64,000 bases of DNA, taken from the NCBI RefSeq assembly GCF_004138285.1, contig NZ_SCFN01000021.1, forward strand, positions 1 through 64,000, given 5' to 3'. Each line of letters begins with the position of its first letter. Within the stretch, counting starts at the first letter, position 1. The stretch is from Gottfriedia acidiceleris. Lineage in GTDB: Bacteria > Bacillota > Bacilli > Bacillales > Bacillaceae_G. The position numbers and the translations under genes were made by a program. Shown piece by piece: positions 26,439 to 35,208 of the stretch. Under the pieces are notes generated by a model that was not told the DNA's origin, did no database searches, and was given only the letters and a program-made list of their open reading frames with translations.

Positions 26439-27677
26439 TTAACTTTTTATTGTAGAGAAGTTTTTTTCTGTAACATGTTTTTTTAATTCTAATCTTGCTA
26501 ACTGCGCTCGATGTACTTCATCTGGACCATCAGCTAATCTTAACGTTCTGGCATTTGCCCATTGAGCAGCTAAAGTATAATCATCAGATACACCTGCAGC
26601 TCCAAAGGCTTGAATAGCGCGGTCAATTACTCGTAAAGCCATTGAAGGCGCGACGACTTTAATCATTGCAATTTCTGCTTTTGCCTCTTTATTACCAACA
26701 GTGTCCATCATATATGCAGCCTTTAAGGTTAGTAATCTAGCTTGCTCTATTTCTATTCTTGAATTAGCAATCCACTCTTGAATAACTCCTTGATTTGCAA
26801 TTGGCTTACCAAATGCTGCTCGATTTTGTACACGCTTACACATTTCTTCAAGTGCCCGTTCGGCAGCACCAATCAATCTCATACAATGGTGGATGCGACC
26901 TGGACCAAGTCTACCTTGTGCAATCGCAAATCCTTTCCCTTCTCCCCATAAAATATTACTTGCAGGAACTTTTACATTTGTAAACGTAATATCTGCATGT
27001 CCATGCGGTGCATGATCATAACCGAATACTGGTAATACCCTTTCGATTTTTACTCCAGGTGTATTTAACGGGACTAGAATCATAGATTGCTGTTCATACT
27101 TTGGTGCATCCGGGTCCGTTTTGCCCATAAATATTGCAATTTTGCATCTAGGATCCCCCGCTCCTGATGACCACCATTTTCTACCATTGATGATATAATA
27201 ATCACCTTCTTTTTTGATACTCGCTTCAATATTAGTTGCATCAGAAGAAGCGACCTCAGGCTCGGTCATTGAAAAGCATGAGCGAATTTCACCATTTAAA
27301 AGTGGTACCAACCAATTTTCCTTTTGCTCTTTCGTACCATATCTTTCTAAAACTTCCATATTCCCTGTATCTGGTGCACTACAATTAAACACTTCTGGTC
27401 CAATCATAGATCTCCCCATAATTTCGCATAATGGAGCGTATTCTAAATTCGTTAATCCTGCTCCTAGATCACTTTCAGGTAAAAATAAATTCCATAATCC
27501 TGCTTGTTTTGCTTTTTGTTTTAATTCTTCCATAATCGGAGGTACATCACTCCACCGAGTTTCTTGTGCATTTAACTGCTGCTCATATATTCGCTCATTA
27601 GGATAAACATAAGTTTCCATAAATTTGGTTAATTTTAATTGAAGCTCTTTACTTTTTTGCGAATATAAAAAATCCAT
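26439..27677 (-). CDS. acyl-CoA dehydrogenase of the ACAD10/ACAD11 (LvaC) type
   Basis: A 412-residue ACAD. It has [54 protein letters not shown] and the C-terminal [19 protein letters not shown]. The last two blocks are hallmarks of human ACAD10/11 and Pseudomonas LvaC, which convert 4-phosphoacyl-CoA to an enoyl/3-hydroxyacyl-CoA by phosphate loss. Typical fatty-acyl dehydrogenases have YEGT at the ADGP position. Together with the LvaA-like kinase under the same operator, this supports 4-hydroxy-acid catabolism. The biochemistry is from the family, the pairing is inference. Confidence 0.9.
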   Translation of the reverse strand: MDFLYSQKSKELQLKLTKFMETYVYPNERIYEQQLNAQETRWSDVPPIMEELKQKAKQAGLWNLFLPESDLGAGLTNLEYAPLCEIMGRSMIGPEVFNCSAPDTGNMEVLERYGTKEQKENWLVPLLNGEIRSCFSMTEPEVASSDATNIEASIKKEGDYYIINGRKWWSSGAGDPRCKIAIFMGKTDPDAPKYEQQSMILVPLNTPGVKIERVLPVFGYDHAPHGHADITFTNVKVPASNILWGEGKGFAIAQGRLGPGRIHHCMRLIGAAERALEEMCKRVQNRAAFGKPIANQGVIQEWIANSRIEIEQARLLTLKAAYMMDTVGNKEAKAEIAMIKVVAPSMALRVIDRAIQAFGAAGVSDDYTLAAQWANARTLRLADGPDEVHRAQLARLELKKHVTEKNFSTIKS

Positions 27678-27739
27678 TTAATCATCCCTTTCACAACTAG
27701 TTTTTGCCTAACAAGTTATCGTGTTTAATAGAACAATAT

Positions 27740-28489
27740 TTAAATAGTTTCCTTTGAAAAATTGACATTAATTACGCTTTTACCATCTGTAAATATCGGT
27801 ACAACATTAAATATACTTTTACTACAAACAAATTTTAATTCCTCTTCAAACCCATAACGAATTAACATTTTACCAACAGTCGATTCCGCTAAAATCTCAT
27901 TACATTTTTCTTTCAACCCTAAGTAAAAATAATGGGCAGACTTAGCTGCATCGGATAAATCGAAATGACATGATTCATTTACTAAGCAATCAATAAAATA
28001 ACCTGCTCCATAAAAGTCCTCCATATTAAAATGTCCTGACGACCCCGAACATACTATAATAACAGACTCCTCTTTGTAGGAATGTCTTAAGTGATTTGCA
28101 ACTGCATTTGCATTCAAAATCGATGCAGCGTATACTTTCTTTGCATTTTGAGAATTTTTTAACGCCACGGTTCCATTCGTTGTTGATAAAACGATTGACT
28201 GATCAGTAACAATTTTCTTTAATGTTAATGGATTAGGAGATAGAAAACCTTCAATTGTATTCCCTTCATATTCCCCTATTAATAGATATTCTTTGTCCAA
28301 ATTTTTATTTGTAAAAAGAACTGCCTCTTGTCCATTCTTAACAGGTATGACCTCTTTAGCACCAAAGGCTAATGCCGCTGTAATGGTTGAAGTAGCAAGT
28401 AATACATCAAAAACGACTACTATCTTTTCATCGTTTAGTTTTTGATCATCAATTTCTTCTTTTTTCATCAAAAGATGAAGTTTGCCCAT
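27740..28489 (-). CDS. comB: 2-phosphosulfolactate phosphatase (ComB family)
   Basis: A 249-residue ComB-family protein with VVVFDVLLATSTITAALAFG, NTKNLDKEYLLIGEYEG-like and STTNGTVALKN motifs, CSGSSGHFNMEDFYGAG, and the acidic metal ligands expected of this Mg-dependent phosphatase. Known members release phosphate from 2-phospho-3-sulfolactate, in coenzyme M or spore sulfolactate synthesis. It lies between two acyl-CoA genes with gaps of 36 and 62 bases, so it is co-transcribed. That is an odd place for sulfolactate synthesis: no phosphosulfolactate synthase is present. A repurposed phosphatase acting in this pathway is possible but speculative. Confidence 0.85.
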   Translation of the reverse strand: MGKLHLLMKKEEIDDQKLNDEKIVVVFDVLLATSTITAALAFGAKEVIPVKNGQEAVLFTNKNLDKEYLLIGEYEGNTIEGFLSPNPLTLKKIVTDQSIVLSTTNGTVALKNSQNAKKVYAASILNANAVANHLRHSYKEESVIIVCSGSSGHFNMEDFYGAGYFIDCLVNESCHFDLSDAAKSAHYFYLGLKEKCNEILAESTVGKMLIRYGFEEELKFVCSKSIFNVVPIFTDGKSVINVNFSKETI

Positions 28490-28525
28490 TTACAAAACTC
28501 CTTTTTGATTATGATGTTTCAAACA

Positions 28526-29299
28526 TTACACGGCTGATGCTCCTCCATCAACAACTAGAACAGACCCAGTCACATAATTCGAAGCTGGCGCTGCTAAAAA
28601 TAAAGCCGCACCTTTTAACTCGTCTTCATTTCCAAATTTCTTAAGTGGTATAGATTCTAATATTTCATCCGTACCATGAGAAATAACATCTTTAGACATT
28701 TTCGTTGGGAAAAATCCAGGAGCTAATGCATTTACATAAATGCCACTAGGACCCCATTTCGCAGCTAAATCTTTTGTAAAACTGATCACTGCACCTTTAC
28801 TTGCACTATAGCCAACAGCATTCATTACTTTTGGATTCGTTCCCACTAAGCCAGCAATAGAAGCAATGTTTATAATTTTTCCAGATTTTTGTTCTAACAT
28901 GATTTTCCCTACTGCTTGAGACATTAAAAACGTACCGGTAACATTAACATTCATTACTTTATTCCATACCTCTAATGGCATTTCTTCCGCAGGTGCTCCC
29001 CAAGAAGCACCGCTATTGTTTACTAAAATATCAATTCGGCCAAATTTATCTTTCGTTTCGTTAACTACTTTTTGCACATCCTCTTTGTTTGTTACATCAC
29101 ACTTCAATGCGAAAGAATCTACACCTAAACTTTTCAATTCTTCACTAATATCCTGGCATGCTTCTACATTTCTTGAACAAAGTACAACATTTGCACCTGC
29201 TTCAGCGAATCCTTTCGCTATTTGTTCACCAAGACCTCGTCCACCACCAGTTACAATTGCTACTTTCCCAGTTAAATCAAATAACTCTTTTACGTGCAT
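28526..29299 (-). CDS. SDR-family oxidoreductase (FabG-like)
   Basis: A 257-residue classical short-chain dehydrogenase with TGGGRGLGEQIAKG, NNSGASWG, catalytic Ser in NIASIAGLVG, and GYSASKGAVISF (Tyr and Lys of the active site), ending in YVTGSVLVVDGG. The Arg after strand 2 (VVLCSRN) suggests NADP(H). It is the first gene of the second operon; the operator at 29384-29403 is 85 bases upstream. AGGAGG is seven bases before ATG. Likely hydroxyacyl-CoA dehydrogenase or ketoacyl-CoA reductase, substrate unknown. Confidence 0.88.
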   Translation of the reverse strand: MHVKELFDLTGKVAIVTGGGRGLGEQIAKGFAEAGANVVLCSRNVEACQDISEELKSLGVDSFALKCDVTNKEDVQKVVNETKDKFGRIDILVNNSGASWGAPAEEMPLEVWNKVMNVNVTGTFLMSQAVGKIMLEQKSGKIINIASIAGLVGTNPKVMNAVGYSASKGAVISFTKDLAAKWGPSGIYVNALAPGFFPTKMSKDVISHGTDEILESIPLKKFGNEDELKGAALFLAAPASNYVTGSVLVVDGGASAV

Positions 29300-29383
29300 T
29301 TCAAATCCTCCTAAAATTAGTATTTATTTCATAAAGTCCCTATTTTCACAAAACTTTAGCTTCATTTTTAAACAAACTTTTAG

Positions 29384-29403
29384 ATACTAACCAGTCGGTA
29401 TGT
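29384..29403. promoter_or_regulatory. TetR-type operator in the promoter of the second acyl-CoA operon
   Basis: ATACTAACCAGTCGGTATGT differs at one position from the site at 22701-22720. On the minus strand a TTAACA -35 and TATCTA -10 (18-base spacing) enclose it. A match of 19 of 20 bases in two promoters 6.7 kb apart points to one shared repressor. Confidence 0.8.
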
Positions 29404-29699
29404 TTGTTAATTAGATAATACAAGATAAATTCTGAATATTCAATATTAAATGTTATTTAATTTTTTTATGTTACTTTTTATCCATATTCATATTTACTAG
29501 ATTATTTGCTTACTATTTTAGTTAGGATATCGTTTCAAATGACATTTTTTTATCATTTCTTTTTCAAAATCCCCCTTTTTAATAGGTGTATTTTAGATAT
29601 TTTCATTATTTGTTGTTCTTTCATTCACAGTTAATTCCAAAAGTAAAAATATCTTTTGAAACGTATAAACCTATAGATTATTGACCATCCTTCATTTAT
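29404..29699. other. AT-rich spacer, no gene seen
   Basis: No supported frame between the operator and the 95-bp palindrome. Only low-complexity T-rich stretches are visible. Confidence 0.5.
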
Positions 29700-29794
29700 A
29701 CGGCTCCTTTTGTTTGTAGCTCTACAATTGGTTTAGGTAGGATTTATTATCCCTCTTATCCAATTGCAACCTACGATAAGCAAAAAGGAGCCGT
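29700..29794. repeat. 95-bp imperfect palindrome
   Basis: The outer arms ACGGCTCCTTTT and AAAAAGGAGCCGT pair perfectly over at least 12 bases. Inner segments (CAATTGG...CCAATTG and GGTAGG...CCTAC) also pair imperfectly, so the whole element folds on itself. A T-run follows on the plus strand, so it could terminate plus-strand transcripts, but no plus-strand gene precedes it. Size and shape fit a small palindromic intergenic repeat. Confidence 0.65.
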
Positions 29795-29880
29795 TTTTGA
29801 TTATGAAGCACTATATCTATTCAAATACATTTTTCTTTATTTATGATGTTTACAAAACTGATTGAGGGCTGGACTCTAGT

Positions 29881-31146
29881 TTAGTCGGATACATTATCGG
29901 TTGATGGTGGATTCGATGTGGTATTTGATTTATGTTTACTATTAAACATGAAAGTGTAAAGAAGAAGAATGAGGATTAGTATACTTGCGACAGTATCTTG
30001 AATGTAAAAACTGGTTTTGTGATCAGCCCAAAGTGTTTTGCTTGAGCCCATTTTTTGTTTCGATTCATGAATGTAGCGTTTTACTTCTGGGTGGTTCGGA
30101 TAGATTTGTTGGACTGCTTTGAATTTTAACAGTGCATCTTTGTAATAGCCGGCCCAGTAGAAAGTTAATCCTTCTTTGAACAATTTATCAGTTTGGCTTT
30201 TAGTGTCATGTACGTCCGCTTTATTGACAACTTTTTTCAACGTATTCACAGGTACCGCAAAATGAAATCCTTGCACTTCTTGATCATTCACTGTATCTCC
30301 TCGGAAGGTGAGTAAGCCAATCAATTGTCCTTTGTTGTTGATGATGGGTCCGCCACTATTCCCATGGGTAGATGCAGCATTGATTTGAAGGACCGGGCTA
30401 CCAGCTAATGTAGTTTTTGAGATTGCTGAAATTTGCCCTTTATTCATCGTGGGGATAACATAACTATGCATGGATAGCAATTCAGAATCCGCCGCAGCTG
30501 GGTAGCCAATCACCCAAATATTGTCTTGATCTTGAATGGAGTCACTGTTCCCAAGTGGAATCGTAGGATAGTTGGAGCCGTCGATTTCTAAGATGGCCAC
30601 ATCTTTTCCATGATCGGTAGGTTGTTGATACCTTTTGACGACTGCGCTAATAGGATCATCGACAGTAGGTAAGTATACATCGACGCCTTTTTGGAAGATT
30701 TCGTAACTAGTATACTGTTTCAAGTACGCATCTGTGTATTTGTGTGTCCAATTATTTTCCGTTGCAACATCATCCACGAGAATCGAAAATGCCTCAGAAA
30801 CAATATCTTGATCGGATAATTGGTGAGAATAAACGAGAACATGAGCGTTTGTCACAATATAGCCGTCCGAATTAATAATAGCCCCTGATCCAAAACCGTC
30901 CAGTTCGGTTTTATAATCCCATTTCTTCAACACACTTGTCACACGTTCATCATCTAAAGTAATCGTCCATTTCACAATCGCATAATCAACAATTCGAACA
31001 ACCGCGGGCTTTGTCGTTTCAGCTAATTGCTGAGGTTTGAGTACGTTAGGGGCAGATGGTTTAGTTGAAGTGAGCACAAACGATGTAGCGATTAAGATCG
31101 CCAACACGATGCAAAATGGAATGGTCACTAATGCCTTTTTTTTCAT
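29881..31146 (-). CDS. membrane-anchored trypsin-like serine protease
   Basis: A 421-residue protease. An N-terminal hydrophobic segment (residues 5-25, after KKK) anchors it. The catalytic triad of a HtrA/trypsin-like domain is visible: His in GYIVTNAHVL, Asp in DHGKDVAILEI, and Ser in STHGNSGGPIINNKG. A TPR-like pair of helices follows (LFKEGLTFYWAGYYKDALLKF), then a C-terminal membrane segment (ILILILLLYTFMF). No PDZ domain is seen. The start is the ATG of MKKKALV, 8 bases after AAAGGA. Base composition looks GC-richer than its neighbours, which hints at acquisition. Confidence 0.85.
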   Translation of the reverse strand: MKKKALVTIPFCIVLAILIATSFVLTSTKPSAPNVLKPQQLAETTKPAVVRIVDYAIVKWTITLDDERVTSVLKKWDYKTELDGFGSGAIINSDGYIVTNAHVLVYSHQLSDQDIVSEAFSILVDDVATENNWTHKYTDAYLKQYTSYEIFQKGVDVYLPTVDDPISAVVKRYQQPTDHGKDVAILEIDGSNYPTIPLGNSDSIQDQDNIWVIGYPAAADSELLSMHSYVIPTMNKGQISAISKTTLAGSPVLQINAASTHGNSGGPIINNKGQLIGLLTFRGDTVNDQEVQGFHFAVPVNTLKKVVNKADVHDTKSQTDKLFKEGLTFYWAGYYKDALLKFKAVQQIYPNHPEVKRYIHESKQKMGSSKTLWADHKTSFYIQDTVASILILILLLYTFMFNSKHKSNTTSNPPSTDNVSD

Positions 31147-31617
31147 TCCAAACATCCTTTCATTTGTTTTGCTTACGAGCATCTCCAAATCGGGAGTACA
31201 TACACAAAAGCAAAAAAATGACATATCACCCTTACTCATATTTTCACTATAAAATAAATCGATTCTTTAGCTGAAATCATGCCACAAATAAACAAATTTT
31301 GTCTTTATATATTTTTTATCATCATGCAATAGAAAAAGCCGCATTTATGCAGCTTATACTCTTCTACTATTGTATGGTAATTAATTAAGAAAAAGATTAT
31401 TTATTGAAAATTTCTTCGCCAAAAAAATCAACAATAACTTCTACCTCTTTAAAAATACGGTAATTCAAATGTTATTTTTACTATATTAAGAGATCGTAAT
31501 TATATCTATATTTATTAACCATTTATCGATTGCTGATTTAGGATAGTAAAACTCAGATCCAATTTTTATATGAGAAAGTTCACTCAGTTATGTTTACAAT
31601 TTTATTTATAAAAAATA
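31147..31617. other. protease upstream region; holds one terminator
   Basis: This spacer contains the presumed promoter of the protease gene and the hairpin at 31333-31356. I see no supported gene in it. Confidence 0.5.
31333..31356 (-). terminator. terminator-like hairpin downstream of the lrp-type gene
   Basis: On the minus strand AAGCTGCAT pairs with ATGCGGCTT (one mismatch) around AA and is followed by TTTCT. It lies 262 bases past the Lrp-family gene. Confidence 0.6.
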
Positions 31618-32103
31618 TTATTCTTCCTTTTCACATAACGGCAAAACAGTAGAATTTTTGATTTCTCTTAAAGCTAAACTTGTTTGAATTCTTGTAATTC
31701 CAAGTTGATTTAACTTCCGAATAAAGTTCTCCAATTCCTTTCGTTCTCTGTTCGCAACTTTTAAAAGATAGTCATACTCTCCTGTTAATAAGTGGCACTC
31801 TAAAACTTGAGGCATGGATTTTAATTCTTTCTCTAACACTTCTAATTTATCGGCTTGATGGATATTTGTATTGATAAAAATAAAACAAAGTAAGTCAAAT
31901 CCTAGCTTTTCTTGATTTAAGATCGCAACTTGCCGATCGATATATCCTTCATTTTCTAATCGTTTAACTCTCGCATGTGTAGCTGGTGGTGACAAGTTCA
32001 CATGTCGCGCTAGTTCCGTATTGCTTATTTGACTTTCCTTTTGTAGCTTATCTAAAATTTTAAGATCTACTTCATCTAACACTTTATTTCCTTGATATTC
32101 CAC
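31618..32103 (-). CDS. Lrp/AsnC-family transcriptional regulator
   Basis: A 161-residue regulator: N-terminal winged HTH (LDEVDLKILDKLQKESQIS then LSPPATHARVKRLENEGYI) and a C-terminal RAM domain (VLECHLLTGEYDYLLKV). Such proteins form octamers and respond to amino acids. The start is GTG with AAAGGGAG nine bases upstream. It is divergent from an EamA exporter gene, with a perfect 12-bp-arm palindrome between them, so it very likely controls that exporter and itself. Confidence 0.9.
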   Translation of the reverse strand: MEYQGNKVLDEVDLKILDKLQKESQISNTELARHVNLSPPATHARVKRLENEGYIDRQVAILNQEKLGFDLLCFIFINTNIHQADKLEVLEKELKSMPQVLECHLLTGEYDYLLKVANRERKELENFIRKLNQLGITRIQTSLALREIKNSTVLPLCEKEE

Positions 32104-32194
32104 TATTATCTACTCCCTTTCAATTATTCGGAAAACGGTTTGAATTCAACATATAAAATGAATTATATTTCTCAAAATAATACTTTTGATTAAT

Positions 32195-32228
32195 ATTATT
32201 TTGTATTTATACAATTATACAAAATAAT
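32195..32228. promoter_or_regulatory. Lrp-type operator between the regulator and exporter genes
   Basis: ATTATTTTGTAT and ATACAAAATAAT are perfect 12-base inverted arms separated by ten bases that also contain TATAC. The site lies midway in the divergent intergenic region, 92 bases from the regulator start and about 105 from the exporter ATG. The A+T-rich, long-spaced form is usual for Lrp/AsnC proteins. Confidence 0.75.
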
Positions 32229-32332
32229 CTACGGTAAAATAAACAATTATGTTAAACTATTTAAAAAAAGCAAGAAATCACTGTGTAAAGTCTTTTTTAA
32301 ACCTTAGGAACAGTGAAATAGGGGGTTTAAAT

Positions 32333-33256
32333 ATGCCAATCATATATATACTGTTGTTATTATTAACAAGTTTGTTATGGGGAGGAAATTTTGTCGTTGG
32401 AAAATCCCTTGTTGGTCATGCTTCTCCAATGACCTTGACGACTCTAAGATGGGGAATTGCAATTATCGTATTATTACCAATAGTATGGTGGAAAGAAAAG
32501 AAGATTTTACCTCCAGGTAAAGCTATTCTTCCATTAATCATGATGGGAGTTACAGGTGTTGTTCTTTTTAATCTTTTTCAATTTATGGCATTAGAAAAGA
32601 CATCTGCAACTAATGTTGGATTAATTTCAACCCTAAATACAATTTCAATTGCTTTATTTTCATCTTTATTTTTAAAAGAAAGAATGAACTTTTTACAAAT
32701 ATTTTCGATGATTATTTCCTTCTTAGGAGTTATTCTTGTGCTTTCAAAAGGAGATATGAATCTACTATTCTCAATGAAGTTTAACTTAGGTGATTTATGG
32801 ATGGTCATTGCCGTATGCATATGGGGAATCTATTCGGTTTGTAGTAGATGGGCAACAAGACTTATATCACCTATGTTGTCTACACTATACTCAGGGATAT
32901 TTGGACTCGTTGTAATCATCCCTTTTAATCTCACAGATTTTACGCTTATAAAAATGAATGGCTCATTTATTTTCTCAATTTTATATACTGGGATTATTTC
33001 AACAGTCTTATGTATGCTCTTTTGGAATATTGGTGTCCAAAAAATTGGAGCAACTTCAGCAGGTATTTTCCTAAATTTCAATCCGATTTTCACAGCCATT
33101 TTAGCGTTTTTCTTATTAAATGAAAAAATGACATGGGTTCAAGGACTTGGGAGCATGATCGTTATACTAGGTAGTTTCTTGTTTACTTACTTTAAAACAA
33201 ATGGAAATTCTAAAAACAAACGGATTGTAAAGAAAGCAATGAAATCTCCAGCATAA
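32333..33256 (+). CDS. EamA/DMT-family metabolite exporter
   Basis: A 307-residue membrane protein with ten hydrophobic segments in two EamA repeats. Family features include LLWGGNFVVGKSLVGHASPM at the first helix and ALEKTSATNVGLISTLNTI in the third-fourth helix region; the second repeat ends GSMIVILGSFLFTYFK with a basic C-terminal tail. It probably exports an amino acid or similar metabolite under control of the divergent Lrp-type protein. The ATG at 32333 has AGGGGG eight bases upstream; an upstream in-frame ATG has no site. Confidence 0.87.
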   Translation: MPIIYILLLLLTSLLWGGNFVVGKSLVGHASPMTLTTLRWGIAIIVLLPIVWWKEKKILPPGKAILPLIMMGVTGVVLFNLFQFMALEKTSATNVGLISTLNTISIALFSSLFLKERMNFLQIFSMIISFLGVILVLSKGDMNLLFSMKFNLGDLWMVIAVCIWGIYSVCSRWATRLISPMLSTLYSGIFGLVVIIPFNLTDFTLIKMNGSFIFSILYTGIISTVLCMLFWNIGVQKIGATSAGIFLNFNPIFTAILAFFLLNEKMTWVQGLGSMIVILGSFLFTYFKTNGNSKNKRIVKKAMKSPA

Positions 33257-33382
33257 AGTGTTATCAGTTATAGGTTAAAGTGATCTAACTAAAAATAGAT
33301 TGGTAGTAAAACTGTTTTGTTTATTATGATGGGAAGATTGTTCTTCCAAAGAATATCCGTTAGTTGAATTAACAAATATAAA

Positions 33383-33430
33383 AAAAGCCTGTTTCAACGA
33401 TTACTTGGTAATCTTAGATACAGGCTTTTT
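33383..33430. terminator. bidirectional terminator
   Basis: AAAAAAGCCTGT pairs with ACAGGCTTTTT around a long loop that may form its own small stem. It serves the exporter gene (plus) and the convergent araC-type gene (minus). Confidence 0.85.
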
Positions 33431-33510
33431 ATATTATTCTTGTTTTCTTAAAGATATATAGACTTTCACCCTCTCCCCCTTGAAATAACTCCCCAATTAC
33501 AAAATTCTCC

Positions 33511-34287
33511 TTAATCTAAATAAGACATATACTCATATGCTGTTGTTCCATATACGCTCTTAAAATGTTTATTTAAATGGGTTAAATCTACAAAGCCGCA
33601 CTCCGATACTGCTGAATAAATATCTCTATTTTTTTCGATCAACTGCTTTGCGCGTTCAATCTTACAGTTAAGAAAGTATTGATACGGTGATATTCCGGTA
33701 TGAGTCTTAAAGTATCTGATAAACTTGAATTTCGATAAATTAAGTTCATTACATATCTCATCAAGCTTAAGAACATTTTCCAAATTGGTATGAATCAAAT
33801 TCTTCGCTTTTTTCATTAGCGCGTTATCTTTCTTATAATCTGATGAAAGATTAGTTCTAATCAGACTATCTGTGAGAGATACTAGTAATTCACTACAAAA
33901 TGCCTCATCTTTTTCACTTAATATAGCATTAGAAAGTCTTACTATTTTTTGTTCAAGAATATGATCATACACAATAGGGTTTGAAAAACGTACTAAATCC
34001 TTGTTCTCATTTACTTCTAACAGCAATTGTGGATCGATATAGAGCATGACATAATCAATGCCAGACTCATCATGTGCCATTCCGTCATGTGCTTGTTCAG
34101 GATTAAAAAGCATGACACCATTTTGATGTGATAACTGTAAACTTCCATCCAGATTATACTGTTGAATACCACGTAATGTAACACCTATTGCATACTCCTT
34201 GTGAGAGTGTTTTTTATACTTAAAATCAGTAATACTTGCTGATAGCGCCGTAATACCTGATGATTTTTTATAGATAAATTTCTCCAT
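33511..34287 (-). CDS. AraC-family transcriptional regulator
   Basis: A 258-residue regulator with an N-terminal cupin-like sensing domain (HSHKEYAIGVTLRGIQQYNL) and two C-terminal AraC HTH motifs (LKLDEICNELNLSKFKFIR and YSAVSECGFVDLTHLNKHFK, then YGTTAYEYM). It follows the LysE-family gene by 25 bases on the same strand, so both are likely co-transcribed and the regulator controls the exporter. ATG chosen eight bases after AGAGGTG; a GTG inside that site was rejected. Confidence 0.88.
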   Translation of the reverse strand: MEKFIYKKSSGITALSASITDFKYKKHSHKEYAIGVTLRGIQQYNLDGSLQLSHQNGVMLFNPEQAHDGMAHDESGIDYVMLYIDPQLLLEVNENKDLVRFSNPIVYDHILEQKIVRLSNAILSEKDEAFCSELLVSLTDSLIRTNLSSDYKKDNALMKKAKNLIHTNLENVLKLDEICNELNLSKFKFIRYFKTHTGISPYQYFLNCKIERAKQLIEKNRDIYSAVSECGFVDLTHLNKHFKSVYGTTAYEYMSYLD

Positions 34288-34312
34288 TAAATTCACCTCT
34301 TTAACAGCTTAC

Positions 34313-34888
34313 TTACATCCATATCATGACTGCAGCATAAACTAAGAATAATGCCATCACGATATTAACAGTCTTTTTGTGTTTCTGTAAAAACACTTTG
34401 AAGATGGAACCGAAAAGAACCCATGTAATAAATGCTAAGAATCCGATGATTGTGATCACCATAACACTAATTGTAACTGCAGGCATTTTGACATAATAGG
34501 GCAATATATAGCTAGGAATGACTGTCATTGTAAATAGGACTACCTTTGGATTTAAAAACTGCATAAGAAAGCCTGACATAAAGGTACCTGATTGCTTTTC
34601 GGATGAATTTGATGAATCCATTTTGTAAATTTGATAAGCAAGATAAATCATATAAACGCTTCCTATAACCTGCATAAGATTTAAAATTTTTGGTATAATC
34701 CCTATCAGCATAGTGTTTAACATACCAGAAATTAAAAGTAATATACCAAAAGCAAGCGTTGCACCATACGAATATTCCAACGCCTTCTTTGTCCCATTAT
34801 TATGCACTGTCGATAATATTACGATATTAGTAGGACCTGGTGTAAAAGTAACAATAAAACAATATAATACAAAAGATGTAAAATTCAT
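34313..34888 (-). CDS. LysE/RhtB-family amino acid exporter
   Basis: A 191-residue membrane protein with six hydrophobic segments. The family signature near the N terminus (FTPGPTNIVILSTVHNNG) and MQFLNPKVVLFTMTVIPSYI are present. It should export an amino acid or homoserine-like compound across the membrane. AAAGGAGTT lies seven bases before ATG. Paired with the downstream AraC-type regulator gene. Confidence 0.88.
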   Translation of the reverse strand: MNFTSFVLYCFIVTFTPGPTNIVILSTVHNNGTKKALEYSYGATLAFGILLLISGMLNTMLIGIIPKILNLMQVIGSVYMIYLAYQIYKMDSSNSSEKQSGTFMSGFLMQFLNPKVVLFTMTVIPSYILPYYVKMPAVTISVMVITIIGFLAFITWVLFGSIFKVFLQKHKKTVNIVMALFLVYAAVMIWM

Positions 34889-35072
34889 GAGGTAACTCCT
34901 TTCAAGTTATTCTCATTTCATTTTACATCTTCAATTTGAATGCTATATAGTATATTATTGCAGATTTATTCTATAAATTAATACCACAAATATTGGGTGC
35001 TGGTACCTTAAATCCCTGATTTACTTCAATAATTAGGGAAATTTTTGCAAAAAAACAAGATATGATGACCTC
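34889..35072. other. spacer upstream of the leader-peptide promoter
   Basis: Contains the presumed minus-strand promoter of the lysE-type gene. No supported reading frame. Confidence 0.4.
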
Positions 35073-35101
35073 TTGTCAGATAGTTAAATTAATGTTACGA
35101 T
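35073..35101 (+). promoter_or_regulatory. sigma-A promoter of the leader peptide unit
   Basis: TTGTCA and TACGAT are separated by 17 bases. The transcript would start near 35108, about 32 bases before the leader ATG. Confidence 0.65.
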
Positions 35102-35139
35102 TGCTTTGCTTTAAAATAAATCATAACGAGGTGAGGAAA

Positions 35140-35187
35140 ATGAATACAAAAAAATATACATTTTATCCTCATCATATTGCTTTTTAG
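35140..35187 (+). CDS. 15-residue leader peptide of an apparent attenuator
   Basis: MNTKKYTFYPHHIAF is preceded by the strong site GAGGTGAGG. The ribosome site and start codon (TGAGG-AAAATG) can pair with the peptide's own 3' part (CATTTTATCCTCA). Three hairpins follow within 130 bases, two of them terminator-like. This is the layout of ribosome-mediated attenuators in front of antibiotic-resistance genes in Bacillales. No intact gene follows; the next frame is the broken ATPase gene at 35578. I do not recognise the peptide. Confidence 0.55.
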   Translation: MNTKKYTFYPHHIAF

Positions 35188-35208
35188 TTATTCTTTTACT
35201 AATAAATT

